A DNA stretch of 64,000 nt, taken from assembly GCF_004193775.1 (NCBI RefSeq), contig NC_041016.1, positions 42,829,522 through 42,893,521 on the forward strand, given 5' to 3'. Position 1 is the first letter of the stretch; the number at the start of each line of letters is the position of its first letter. A program made the position numbers and the translations under genes. The stretch comes from Glycine soja. Lineage: Eukaryota; Streptophyta; Magnoliopsida; Fabales; Fabaceae. Below the pieces are notes generated by a model, which was not told where the DNA came from, searched no databases, and saw only the letters and a list, made by a program, of their open reading frames with translations. Below, one piece after another: positions 33,579-45,825 of the stretch.

Positions 33579-34738
33579 CTATCCCTCAATTTTAACACCA
33601 AAGGAGTTAGCACTATAATGAGAGATGAAGACTTTTTCATGAGCAGGGTTGAGAGTCATAGCTACTCCTATGTTAGACTGATTACTCCACTGAAAATGAG
33701 TTCTTGGTGTAGTAGGAGTAGAATTTGGTTGTTGTTTTTGTGAGAGCACATGTGGTGAAGTGGATCTATTGGTGTCTTCTGATGAAGTTGTTATGGTTTC
33801 TATGAGATTCACTATTATTATGTCATGTATGCTAGCCCTCCTCTTGTCTTTGCCTCTTGAAAGCTACTGTATGAAGTACTTATAAGCATGACTAGCAACC
33901 TGTGTTGGAGTTCTTATATTAACAAAATTGTGAAATATATTTCTCCAATTACCTTTCCCATACTTCTTCAAACCCAATAGAAACAATCTAGAGGGAACAT
34001 CAAAGGGAAGTTCAAACTCCAAATCTAGAAGTAAAGAACACAATTTTTTTTTAACTATCAAACTCACCCAAAAGACCTACTTATCATTTGAAAAAAAACA
34101 TAAAATCCAACCCTTTAATATCTACACAGAATTCTTGTCCCTACACCTCTAGCTTTAATTAACATTAAACTCCATCCACCAATTCTATCTTTTCACACAA
34201 TCACCATGCTCTCAAACAGATATGCATTCCTAGTTGATCGTTATATCATATATTAAAATCTATATGTGAAGTTACCAAATAAAAATAACATGTATCAAAA
34301 CAAATGCAAAAGGTAAAAAATTTACTTATGTTCATCTTTAGTTCAATGCACTCCTTTCTTCCTTTCATGCTCAATCGGTCTCACCGAGGAAGATCTTTTT
34401 CCACATCCTTTAAACCCATCATAGCCAGGAGTGTTCACCCAATCTAAGGTAAAGGGTGAGGTAGCAATGCTATTATAGCCAGGAACTAGAATCAAACTAG
34501 CTTCTATATTGCTAACATCTACTTCCAACTCCTTGTACTACCTTATCACATCAGCCACTTTGTGCCACCGATCCGGGGTGTCCTTATCATGCACTGTAAG
34601 AGCATTTTCAAAGAGCTTGTTCTCTTCAGAGGTCCATTTTGTGCTCTTGTTATTATTATCCTCCATCACCAACCAATTGGTGTTGGAGTTTGGAGTGCAA
34701 GGTGTAGGAGAAGAGAGGGTTATACTTTCCCACTTCAT
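33579..34738 (-). pseudogene. DIVARICATA-like MYB transcription factor pseudogene
   Basis: DIV-type proteins are nuclear regulators with two MYB/SANT repeats. On the minus strand exon 1 (34738-34326) opens [14 protein letters not shown], then a first repeat ([20 protein letters not shown]...RWHKV), the family signature SPFTLDWVNTPGYDGFKGCG and RKKGV. A GTAAAT donor and a CCTCTAG acceptor (intron 33988-34325) rejoin HK with [17 protein letters not shown] of the second repeat. Exon 2 ends SANSFGVKIEG. Damage: about nine residues deleted after RWHKVA, TAG for Gln before YKELEVDVS, TGA for the first Trp of repeat two, TAG after KYFIQ, and SHAQKYF changed to SHAYKYF. The splice sites and overall order are still readable. 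Confidence 0.92.
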
Positions 34739-37013
34739 CAATTCAATTTTGTACAAGCAAAAAGCTATTGATTTACACAATCAAATTTGGGCTTATTCAG
34801 GGGAAGATAGAAACTTAATTAGTGGAAATTGAGGAATATAAGGTAGAAGAGAGAAAATGATAACAAAAGTGAAAGGTTTTACCACAATACTAAGTCTAAG
34901 GATAAATCTAGAAGCATTTTGAAGGGAATCATAATCTAGAAAAAGAGCCACTTGATAAAAATATAAAACCCAATTGATGTTGAATGAAGATTATTATCTG
35001 TTATCCAATTGGTCTAAATTCTAACAAGATAAAACCCTGGAAACCCAATGAATTTCCCTCTAAGATACCAAACAAGAACTGAGACAGAATCACAAAAAGC
35101 AATAATAACCCCAAAAATTATATAAAAAAATGGAACTTTTAGTGAGAAGAAAAATAAAATAGGGAAAGCAAGAGAAGCCAAACACAATGAATGTGATAAC
35201 TGATAAGTATTAACCGAATTAGGAAACAAAAGAAAGGGTCAAGAGTTTTTGAGAGCAACTGAGGGTAGAGAAAGACTTATTCAAAAAAAAAATTGTTTTT
35301 TCTCCCTTTTTTCTTGTGAGTGTAACAAGGAGAAGAGAAGAAATAATAATAAACAAACCAACTCATCACAAAAAATTAATAATTGTAGGAAAGAGCAGCT
35401 AAGTGCAAGCTGAAAAAGCAAGTGACCATGCTTCAAGAAATGAATTTAAACAAAATTGCTAATAAATTCTTTTTTTGTTTTTTACAAAGAGAGGAACCAC
35501 CTGAAAAAAAGTGATGAAATTGGTGTTGTTGAGTTGTGATTGGATATAATGTGATTTTGGGGATTATGTCTACATCTTTAGCAAGAAAGGTCTCTCTTAC
35601 TGTACAATGGACGCTATCGGTTTTATGCATTTATCAGGAAAATAAATAATTAATAAATTACTTACTTCATAACTGACAAATTGTATCAGTTATATGTAGG
35701 TACATAGATGCATTTTGAGAAGAAAAAAAATTACATAACTGACAAATCCTATCAGTTAACTTGGTTGTTTCTTCGCATGAATTAAAAAAGGGGCTTATGC
35801 ATATGTAATTTTATTAGTATATAACATGACATATTTTTCTTATTTTCAGGTAAATTGATATATAACATGACATCTCTTTATTCTCTTTTTCTCTTCTTTT
35901 AAGGGCGTATCGTTAGGTTTTTATGTGAAATATTATTCAATTAAAAATGGCACCTTAACTTTTTGTACATTTAAATGTGATTTTGTTAGTGTCACACATT
36001 AGCGATGGTTTTTTAACCTCTTTATTATAATGTTTATTTTTATAGCTTGAATTGAAAATTATTGATCGAGTTTGTGGTATCAATTTAGCTGGGATCACTT
36101 TTCTTATTGTGTTGTCTTTGGATTAAAAGAAGAGGAAAAAAACTAGCATTTCTAGTTAAACCCACTATTTCAGTTTGATTTATGTAAGAATCGACAAATT
36201 TGCATTATTTGTAGATTTATAGAATTACTTGATATGTTTTAATGCATTAACATGATGAAATACCATGAGATAAACTCAATTATATACATTTTTATGTGAT
36301 TTATGTTTTGAAATTGTTAAATGAAAAAGAACATGAATATACTAGCTAGTTTGTTAGATTTTCATAGTAGGAAATTTGAGCAAAGATTTGAGAGGCACAA
36401 AGATATAGACCACATGAAAGCAATATGAACCCTACACCCAATAGCTATGTACCCAGAAAAAAGAAGTAGGTGCACCCAAAACCTTATTAAGAGGGGTACT
36501 ACCTAATCAATATCCCTGTAACATCATATACAAATCATTATCTAGTACCCTTTTAAACAGTATTGGTTTTCACCTCCGTCCACCCCTCATCGTTTGCCTC
36601 CCTTTTTTCCTCAGTTTGACTTCCCTTCATCTTCCTTTCGAATCACGCCTCATCCTCTTGTTGTTTCCCTTTACCCCTTCATCACTCATCCTCTCGTTGT
36701 TTCATGTACCCCTCTCATAACTATTTAAAAGGTATATACACTTCGCATACAAGAGACTTGTGTATATTTTCATAGACAATTTTGCCTTGCATGGAACTAG
36801 TTATTAACATATGTTAAAACTCTGCAAAAAAATCTCTCACAATTGATTTGGTTGTACTAACAACACAAATAACTCACTCTGAAAGCACAAGTCCACTATT
36901 TACACATCAAATTAGATGTTTAGCTACTGTTAATTTCTCGTGAAGGTAATTATACAAGACCTAATTCAAAAAGAAAAAAAAAGTTTAGGGGTCTAATTGA
37001 AAATTTGATAAAA
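34739..37013. other. AT-rich 2.3 kb without a recognised gene
   Basis: The part nearest 34739 would be the 5' region of the MYB pseudogene. Further right are A/T runs, a CT-rich stretch (36560-36720) and several short frames. I recognise no domain, repeat family or RNA gene. Confidence 0.5.
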
Positions 37014-37380
37014 CCCTACTATAAAAAAATGATTTTACATCGGTTCTAAGGCACTTTTCACGACGGTTTTAAACCGTACTTGTAGCCAACATTGTAGAAA
37101 GTCAAAAACTTTTTACGACGGTTCTTAAAAAACCGTCTAAGAAAAACTATACATTCTAAGACGGTTATTTTTCTCAGAATCATCTCAGAATGTGCAGCTT
37201 TTTTAAGACGGCTTTTAAAGAACCGTCTTAGAATATAGAATAAATTTAGGATTTAGAATGTATTTTTATAAAAAAAAAAATATTGAGGATTCTAAAACGG
37301 TTTTATGAGAAAACCGTCTTAGAATGTAGACATTCTAAGACAATTCTCTCATAGAACTGTCTTAGAATGTATTTGTTAAA
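37014..37380 (+). mobile_element. CACTA transposon left end with subterminal repeats
   Basis: CCCTACTATAAAAAAATG (one change from CACTACTA) is followed by TTTTACATCGGTT and then at least six ACGACGGTT / AACCGTCTTAGAAT units, many as short inverted pairs that could fold (for example 37053-37070 and 37117-37131). This is the usual end of a soybean CACTA (En/Spm) element. It reads inward to the right, toward the transposase-related exons. No confident right end was found. Confidence 0.75.
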
Positions 37381-38468
37381 AAAATAAATAAAAATTTATA
37401 ATATGATTAAATTTACGCCTAGCAATATATTGCCTTTTGTACAGAAAACTAGACAGGGAAATTTATAATTTTAGATCTTAAGTGCATTTAATAATACCAA
37501 ACTGCAGACATAGGGGCAAGCCATAGGCAATTACATGGTTTGGGTACTAAGAAAGATAAGCTCATTTTCAGTATGTTATTCCAAACATTTATATGTTTAT
37601 ATATATATATAATCATGAATAAATAACTTAAATACATACTTATTCAGGTAAAAATTTACATAATGAAAATTTATATCATAAGTAATTAAATAACTTTCTC
37701 CATAAAACTTCTTACAGTTAGCTAAAAAATACTTTCTTAAAAACTTAACCAAAAAGTGTGCCTGAAAGCTTATTATATATTTGTACGTACCTGAAACATC
37801 TATCCATGAGCTTATATAAGATATTAAAATTGTATACGTATCCCCAAATAATTTCTTAATTGTTGTTTACCTAGACGGAAGACAAGCTCAAATAAGATTA
37901 AGGAATTTTGTGATACGTAAGCAATATCTATCCATGAATATTTTGCATCTATAACATGTTAAACAAATTAATAGAAATATAATATATTAATTTTAAAAAG
38001 AATTTGACAAAAAAAAATTATTATTTTCAAAATAACATCTAAAACTCACTCAAATAAACCAGAGAGTAAAAATTTACGGTATGTTAATTTATTCATTCCA
38101 AAAATTTAAGTTATCCGAGCTGCTTCTACTCAAAACACGTTGTCTATATCTGTTAATTTATTCATTCCAAAAAAGGCTTTTTTTTATAAAGAGAAGAGAT
38201 TTGGTGAGAGAGAAAGAGAGAGAAAAGGGTTAAGGAGACATGTAGATAGAGATTTGATTATTTTTATATAAAGAAAAAATTAATGATATAATAGCTATTA
38301 TTAGTAAGTAGTACCTAGTGTGATGGAAATTAGAGTGTGCACGTGGTTCATGATCTTTTCTGCTGCACTACCACTACTACTGCAAATGTACACGCACACA
38401 TAGTGTCACCCACCAAAGCAAAAATAATAAACTATTATGGCTAAAGAGAAGTAAACATCATTAACAGT
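37381..38468. other. CACTA internal DNA without a recognised gene
   Basis: AT-rich, with (TA) runs near 37597 and a GAGAGA stretch near 38207. No domain seen. Confidence 0.45.
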
Positions 38469-38591
38469 TATGGCATTGATGAGGAGTCCTGCCCAAGCCC
38501 AAATCACAAGAGGGTTGATAGAAATTACAGTTCCTTCCTTGAGAACGTTACCAAGAAGCAGCTTTGCTAAATAGTAAATAAAAGGTGTCAT
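38469..38591 (-). pseudogene. EGY-type (site-2-protease-like) chloroplast metalloprotease exon fragment
   Basis: On the minus strand the frame reads YLAKLLLGNVLKEGT and then ISINPLVIWAWAGLLINAI, matching the conserved membrane segment of plant EGY proteases (S2P-like zinc enzymes of the chloroplast membrane). The catalytic HExxH and the GELDGGR motif that should follow LLINAI are absent. It is a single exon piece within a CACTA element, which suggests a captured host fragment. Confidence 0.78.
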
Positions 38592-39011
38592 GTAGTGATC
38601 ATTTTTTCCCTTCCCTGATTGTGATGAGACTTATATAGATTGGTATATTGAAGGACAGAACATAAAATGTTCCTGTAGTGATTATAAAAAATTCTTCCAC
38701 GAAATAGCATAATATACTTTAAAACTTTAATTTTTTTTAAGTAAATGAAAATCATCAGCTCCTTAAATCCACGTCGCTAAGTAATGGAAGCCCAATTAGA
38801 TAGCCCAAAGCTTAGCATGAGCTACCCCACAAGCCCATAATATAGCAGAACATTGCCTCAATAATTTCGAAGAGCCCCAGTAGCGGAAGCTTGACCTAAA
38901 TTCTGTCAAGGACATATATAATAATATTAATGTTTAAGATATAATTTATCTTTTTTTTACGTAACATGTATTTTATCTTAAAATTTACTTATCTTAAAAT
39001 TTACTTATCTT
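38592..39011. other. Stretch without a firm call
   Basis: On the minus strand (about 38900-38750) a frame with two stops reads LPLLGLFEIIEAMFCYIMGLWG, hydrophobic and possibly a membrane-protein scrap, but I cannot name it. The plus strand shows nothing before the transposase tail. Confidence 0.35.
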
Positions 39012-39308
39012 TTGCTATTAAGGAGGAACCTTAATAAGGTGGGCTACAAGGAGGAACCTTTCATTATGGCAGAACAAGCTAGGCAAGTGTTTTACATCCA
39101 AGATCCGTGTGATTCTAGATTATCAGTGGTTCTACAAGGAAGACTAAGTAGCATTAGGGAACAAAATGATGATGCAACGTTTGACATTTGTGAGACTCCT
39201 CCTTTTTCCATAAAAATTCCTTCCATATGTGAGCAACCCAAGGTTGATGATGTACATGTGATTCATAATGATCATGATGAAGGTTTATGGGAGAACATTC
39301 ATGCTTAA
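39012..39308 (+). pseudogene. CACTA transposase (TNP2-like) C-terminal piece, DUF4216-like
   Basis: The frame reads NKVGYKEEPFIMAEQARQVF followed by YIQDPCDSRLSVVLQGRLSS, which fits the C-terminal domain of plant CACTA transposases (DUF4216). The tail is acidic and ends DEGLWENIHA. The catalytic transposase body and the N-terminal TNP2 domain that should precede it are missing, so the element could not move itself. Confidence 0.75.
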
Positions 39309-39448
39309 CTACGTTGTATTAATGTAATGTTTACGATATTATGCTATTTGTTCTTAATTTATGTAATGTGCATATTTACAATTTGTTACGTAGATGCTTT
39401 TTTTTATATCCTAGAACATTAATCAATTTGTTTCATTTGCTTAGGGTC

Positions 39449-41162
39449 ATGGGAACACCGCCAAGGCCCCCTCCGCATTCAGATGGTAATTCGGAGGCTA
39501 CGCCTAAGTAGACAAGACAATCCACACGTCTTAGAAGGTTAACTTTAAGAACCTTAGATCAACCTAGACCAATGGTTACTGTCAACCCTGCAACTAGAAG
39601 AGGATCAAGCCCAGTAAAACAAAAGTTCCACAACTATTTAAGGAACGTAGCTCGAGAAAAGATTCCTATTGTACATAGCAATTGCAGAGATGTGTCGAAA
39701 ACTCTAAAGGACCTAGTATGGGATGACATTTTGGTAAGTCAAGTTAACAGTCCCATGTATTTTTTTTGTAGGTATTTATATTTCAAAATGTGTACATGCA
39801 CTAAATTTTACATGTTGAATATTTTATGCAGGCTAAATTTGCTATCCTAGAAGCCTCAAAGGCCAAGAAGAAGGTGATGTCCATGTTGGCCACTAGATGG
39901 AGGCAATTTAAGTCTTTGCTAACCACTAAATTATTCTATGTTGACACTGACGGTCAATGCAAACAAGATCCTTCTGTAAAATATGGTATGGATCAGCAAA
40001 CATGGGTTGAAGTTGCTGCAAGTCGCAAGACCCCTACCTGGAAGGTTATATGTTTGTAACTTTTAATTTAAATAAGCTATAGAAATATAGCAATTTATTT
40101 TAGTGAATTAAATGGAAATATTATATGGTGTATCACATGAAATTAGGAAAAAGGCACAACAAATTCAAACACACAATGACTGCCCCCATGTACTATCTCA
40201 TGGGGGTTATGATTTGCTTGAGAAAAAACTAGTTGAGGAGAAAAGAAAGAAAAAACAATTCGAGGCAATGTTGATTGAGAATACACCACTGCTTGAGGAC
40301 CTTCCTTCTCCCATTGAAGACATGTGAAATGGAAAATGGCTTGCACAAAGCGATATGGGCAGATGACTTTTGAGGTGGCATAAGAAATATCTGATAGAAT
40401 TGTGAGTTGACGGTTGACTAGCAATTTGAATCTAATTTTTGTTTTTTTATAATAATCACCTCATTTGATGTATTTATATGCCATTCTTGTTATAGGAGTC
40501 ATTACAAGAGAAGATGATACAAGGAGGTTTTTTTCCCCATGGTCGGGACGACATACTCAATACTGCCATTGGGCGACCAAAGCATCTAGGTCGTGTTCGT
40601 GTAGCGGGGTCTGGTATGACAATCAATCAATATTATGGTAAGGCATCACATGGCTCCAGCAGTTCCTCTATATCAATATCCCAACAACATTTGGCTGACA
40701 TAATTGGAAGCCTTAAGGAAGAATGGAGGAATGAGATTATCATAAACCTCAAGGAAGAAGTAAGGAATGAGATTGAAGAAGAAAATAAGCAGAGTCTGGA
40801 GAAACTAAAGCAGGAGTTGAAGGAGGCCATAAAAATTGAGTTTTCCCAAATGGAGTCGCAGTACTTACCCCTTATTGAGGTGGATATACAGGCATTAGGT
40901 GCATGTGTTAGCACCAAAGGGAGCAATACTGAAACTGCTGTGAACCCATTAGGCGAGGAACATGATGGTCGTGTAATATCGACTATGGGGTTATATGTCC
41001 AATGAGAAAATTGTACTATGTTGGTGGCCTTGGGGAAAATATATGAGGGGGGGTCTTGCATTCACAATGTGGCTTATGCTAATGATGTGGTAAGGGTTAG
41101 TGTTGAAAAAGTTTTAGATGGTGATGCCTAAGTCCCATTCCCGACATCAGAAATACAGTATG
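39449..41162 (+). pseudogene. En/Spm-type (Ptta) transposase-associated protein, exons 1-4
   Basis: The reading starts MGTPPRPPPHSDGN, with a stop at about 39509 and then a basic region. Exon 1 ends VWDDIL at a GTAAGT donor (about 39733). Exon 2 starts after TTATGCAG with [19 protein letters not shown] and ends at TPTWK. Exon 3 has HEIRKKAQQIQTHND and SHGGYDLLEKKL, then a frameshift near MACTKRYGQM. Exon 4 (after TTGTTATAG) has ESLQEKMIQGGFFPHGRDDI, AIGRPKHLGRVR, a coiled-coil stretch (40700-40850) and a tail ending TSEIQYV, where a solo LTR interrupts it. This domain order is typical of the second gene of plant CACTA elements. Confidence 0.82.
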
Positions 41163-41953
41163 TCAGGTGTAACGACCCGCCTCGTCGCTACAATATCACC
41201 ATTCTAAATCGCGATTATTTCAAATTTTAAATGAAAACTCCATTAATTTGCTTTTATAAAAAAATGAAAGTAATTTTTGTCTCCACATACATTCACCAAA
41301 CAACACACATTACTTAAGTGGATACATATATATTAGTATAGTAACTTAGTACAGATCATTCATATAATGGAAATTAAACTTGATCATACATATAATTCAA
41401 ATATGTGATTTACATCTTTAATTCAACAAAAGAATCATGGAACCAACTATGGAAGAGTTGATTTAACAAAACACAACTCTCTCCCAAAATAATCCCAACA
41501 TCATCACGTCAGCTCGGTGGCTCTTCAACAGAATCTCACTTCCTACACCCTACTGCTGTCATTTTGCTCCCACGAAAGGTTCGCGATCATCATAGGTATC
41601 AACCACACGATAAAAAATTTCAAGGGTGAGTTCATTATAAAAAGAACCAATGCTAAATCCAAATAATCACAATTAGCAAGAAAACATAGGCAAACATCAC
41701 GAGCTTACACAACATTCATTATTCAACACCCACATTCAACAATTACTCATCATCCACATTCAACAATTATTCATCATCCATCCATGGATCCAATCAATAC
41801 TGCTCAGAATGATGCATGTACCTGACCTCAACTCTCAGATGCAATGTGGTACATACCATCAACCAAGGAAATAGCCTAAGCGTGTCCACACGACACCTCA
41901 CTTAGGGAAACTATGCAGTAATTGTCGAGGCCACCCAGTCATGCACCGTAACT

Positions 41954-41972
41954 CCCCCCCCCCCCCCCCCCC
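41954..41972. repeat. C19 homopolymer
   Basis: Nineteen consecutive C within the solo LTR. Run length is likely to vary between reads and accessions. Confidence 0.9.
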
Positions 41973-43462
41973 GGTGATCAGCCTGGGCCACAAGGGAGTT
42001 CCCTACCAGGTGACGCACCCCGTAGTACAAAGTACATACTACCATAGTTTATACTATTTCCCGTGTCATATGAGGCATGAAACATAGGCACCATCAAGTA
42101 CAATGACCATGGATGAGTTAAAGATCCTAAGCCATCCCCTCAGAAATGCTTAAACTCTTTAACCACTCTATTTTCCCCCACTAGGGACATCCGACAAGGT
42201 CAATGCACCCCCCATGAACATACACAACATACAACGTATGAACATGAGCACCATCAAGTACAAAGATCATGGATGAATTAAAGATCCTAAACATCCCCTC
42301 AGAGATGTTTAAACTCTTTAACCACTCTATTTTCCCCCACCAGGGACATCTAACAAGGTCAATGCACCCCTCCCATGAAAATACACAACATGCATCATCT
42401 CAATGCATTTCCAACATCATCAACATTTCATTTTAATATCATTCTCAACATAAACATCATCTCGTCTCAATGACGTGATCAACAACAACAACAGTCTTAT
42501 TCCATATCAACATCATCACATATCAATTTAAAGTCATCAATAGCAACATCAACAGTAAGTCACATTCCGCATGTACATATATCTTTCATGCCTGAGATTC
42601 ACACTCCCCAGGTCTTCAAACAACACAAGTCAAATAAGGATAATAATTTTATTCATCAACTGTATATATATATCACATCCCATTCATCGAAAACATGGTT
42701 TTCTAGAAAAAAATTCAGCATGCAACAGGGACAGGCATATATTCTCATAGCTACATTCCCTAACCCTAACCATGGTTTAGAAACAGTAAATTTATAATAA
42801 ACTCCCCTCACCTATCATGAGCTCCCCATCGGTTCCTTTTTGCATCACTTAGAGGTCTCTCTCTCGTTCACGCTTGTCGGTCCAACCCAAGTCTCTATTA
42901 TGTCAAAAGGAAAGGAATTTAGTATGGATTTCAAAAATAGGTCAAAGGCAACATTCGGGGTCAAATACCTCTGTCAAAACATAAAGGGCTGAGGGGTGTT
43001 TCGGATTCTACAAATGCAAACATCATTTTGAAATTCCGATCACGCCAATGTGACCGGGGTTCAGTGAATGGCGCAAAAATAACCTCAATGTTATAAAAAG
43101 ATAACTTTTACAATGTCTCATTCTCTAGGGTTTTTCAAAGGAAGTGTAAAAACACCCTATTATAGTACCCAACACATAATAGACACTTAAAGGAACTCAA
43201 ACTAGCTAGGAGAAGGTTTAGAAGTCAACATTACCTTAGAGAAACTTTGAAATGGAGGATTGAGGGATTTTCTCCACCGAATCTTTGAGGAGGATTCTAC
43301 TCTGATTAAAGTGTTCCTCTTGGTGTGGGGCTCCAACAGCAAGCAACGGCGGCTTACGGCGACCACCGGTGGTCTTGGGTGGTGAAAAATGAGGTTTTAG
43401 GCTTTGGGTGGCATTTTTGGAGAAGAGAAGAGTGAAAAATCGTGTTTTTCACGCTGAGGGCG

Positions 43463-43470
43463 TATTTATA
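43463..43470 (-). promoter_or_regulatory. Probable LTR TATA box (minus strand)
   Basis: TATAAATA on the minus strand, followed by ACGCCCTCAGCGTG, sits between the CGCTTAGCG motif cluster and a transcribed-leader-like region. It sets the likely orientation of the solo LTR. Confidence 0.45.
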
Positions 43471-44036
43471 ACCTGCAAATTTCGCTTAGCGAGACTGTCG
43501 CGCTAAGCTGAAGTCCACTTCTTGCGCTTAATGCAAGAATTTAGGCTTAGCGCAGCCCCCTCTGCACTAGGGCGGGCTTAGCGCACCCTTGTGTGCTCAA
43601 CACAACTTCCTCTCAGTTGGAATTGGGCTTAGCGCACCTCTGGGCGCTCAGCACAACTTCCTCTCGGTGGGAATTACGTTTAGCACGCCATTCGCGCTTA
43701 GAGAGAGACCAAAAGTTGTTATTTTCAGAATCCCAACGGTCGGACTGTGGCAACATATCCTAGGAAGCTTCAGACAAAATTTGAAGACGATCCAACGGTT
43801 AACAAATCCGGGATCATGACCTTACTGAACTAGGTTTAGGCAAAAATCTAGAATCTCATAATTTCAAGTTTGCTCAACAAAACTCCACATAACTCAACAT
43901 CCACATCAAGAAATTCACACATGACTAATTCAAGTCATATTTCAAATCATTCAAGTGAAACATATATTCAAACAACAAGCTAAACACAATCAAACATCGA
44001 TTTATAATTAATAACATTTCAGGGTGTTACATCAGG

Positions 44037-45450
44037 CAGGCCCTTCAAACATTCATTACATGGCCAACAAATCTTGTGAAAATTGTGTCACAAAAGGTAA
44101 ATTTTATTTTTTAATATTTGTTGGATGATTTGCGTACATCGATATATCTTAGTTACTGACATTATTGTAATTCTTGTTTTCATTAACCATATAGTAGTCT
44201 TATATTACTCCAAAGAAACTACCTGAACCAGTTCAAAGGGCAAATAATGTTTTTGAAGATGATCCTTTGCATCAGTTGATTAAGAGCCTATATGACATTT
44301 ACGAGAAGCCTGTTGAGTTGATGTGGGATTCCAATAAATTTTGGATTCCAAATGTAGATGCATCCTTCTTCTTGACATATTATGATGTAAATGAAATAAT
44401 AGAAGGTGACAAATGTTTGAACATAGCTATACTACAATTATGGATGATGTAAGTAAATTTAATATGATTCATTAATAACTAATATTCGTTATGATATGCA
44501 TCACTATCAATTTTCATGTATTTTTTTTATCAAAATACGTTTATGGATGAGTGGAGCTCAAGTTTGGGTCATGCTTCGGTGTATGGATTCCTTGAGCAGT
44601 CGATACACCATGCAAAGGACCAACGCGCTGAATGTGAACATTACATACAAACATGGGTCAAGGAATCTCAACGAGAGGTGTACCTAGGAGCTTACTTGAA
44701 TCGGTAAGTTCTATTAATGAAAATGCTTCTATTTTTTTTTAATTATATGTACCTAATTTTTGTTTAATGTAGGGCCTATTGGCAACTGGTTATACTGTGT
44801 CCTACAAACAATGTTGTTGCTTGGTTCTGTTCATTATGTAAAAAGCTTGATATTCATATCAAAACTGCAATTAAGAAGTTAAGTTTTATATTGAAACTCA
44901 TTTAATGTATTCTAAACTTTTAATGAACAATTTTTATCATCGTATACACGTTCATGGTTTATTTTTCTAACTAGTGCAATGAAGACACTAAAGACCACTG
45001 TGGATGGTAAAAATGATCAAGGAACACCTAAGTGGATTGTAGTAAAGGTTAGTCATTTAATTAATGCTTATTTATCATTAATGATGTTTAGATTGTAACT
45101 TCAGTACACTTGTTTGATTCAATTATTATTTGCATTGAATGTAGAGCCATGTTCAAAGTGGAGGCTATGAGTGTTGCTATTATGTGATGCATTGGATGTG
45201 AAACATCGTAAAGTGAGTGTTTAAAGAATGATTGGATCATGGTATGTTTGCTTCAACAACTGTAAATTAGTACTTCACTATAATTTTCAATCATTTTACA
45301 TGTATGTGACATATTCTTTGTATTTTTTATATTTTGTAGTGGTTTGCTAATGGCATGTCATTAGACATGGAAACAATAACAATGATTCGCAAGAAATGGG
45401 CAGCATATTTTGTAAAAGTTCAAAACATTCGATGTAGAAAGCTGTAGATG
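44037..45450 (+). pseudogene. CACTA Ulp1-like (C48) protease domain, exons after the solo LTR
   Basis: Ulp1-type cysteine proteases cleave SUMO; many plant CACTA and Mutator elements carry such a domain. After FITWPTNLVKIVSQK the exons read LPEPVQRANNVFEDDPLHQL, ELMWDSNKFWIPN, MDEWSSSLGHASVYGFLEQS, then AYWQLVILCPTNNVVAWFCS, AMKTLKTTVDGKNDQGTPKW and SHVQSGGYECCYYVMHWM. The catalytic His, expected as HWQL, is Tyr (YWQL). The Cys in YEC-YY is still present. Stops follow HWM, then DMETITMIRKKWAAYF. Introns with GT/AG-like ends separate the blocks. It is inactive as written. Confidence 0.85.
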
Positions 45451-45825
45451 ATATAGGATGTTGCGCTATGGTGAATTTGATGGTTATTGTTAACATTACA
45501 AACAGAAATGTACAAATATTGGCATTTATTTGACAATAAATTTATAAAATTGTGTATTTCCTTTTGTCTGCACCAAATGTGTTAAAAAATGCATTGTATT
45601 TGCAATACAAAGTTCCATGGACAGGAAAACTGCTTTTTGTGTTACCAATCTTGTTTTTGCAGGACATTTGAAGTTACATGGACATTTGAAGTTTCTTGAC
45701 TTATCAAACCTATGTAGTTGATCTGAAGGTTTTATTTTTTGTATATTTTTTTAATTATTTATATTTTCAATTAATTAATACTAACAATTATTTGACAACA
45801 TTTCGTTGGTGCCTACAAATCACAA
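45451..45825. other. AT-rich spacer
   Basis: No ORF, no clear CACTA right end. A long TTT/AATTA stretch (45728-45790) is all that stands out. Confidence 0.45.

Larger units (their letters stand above)
41163..44036 (-). mobile_element. Solo LTR (2864 bases) with TCAGG target-site duplication, in a CACTA exon
   Basis: It begins TGTAACGACCCGCCTCG at 41168 and ends AGGGTGTTACA at 44031, flanked by TCAGG at 41163-41167 and 44032-44036. Removing the LTR and one TCAGG rejoins the interrupted exon in frame (TSEIQYVR then QALQTFITWP), which proves the insertion. The size and TGTAAC...GTTACA ends fit a Gypsy (Tekay-like) LTR; no internal domain is present. A TATAAATA box on the minus strand (43463-43470) suggests minus orientation. 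It holds a C19 run and several CGCTTAGCGC-type motifs. Confidence 0.93.

Noticed and set aside
34538..34780. Start of the MYB remnant at the longest frame (34780)
   Set aside because: The family start MKW is seen 14 codons further in, at 34738.
38668..38677. CTGTAGTG as a possible CACTA right end for the element starting at 37014
   Set aside because: No subterminal ACGACGGTT repeats next to it, no 3-base duplication match, and the transposase-related exons lie beyond it.
38750..38900. Minus-strand hydrophobic reading LPLLGLFEIIEAMFCYIMGLWG
   Set aside because: Two stops in a short span and no family I can name; kept only as a note.
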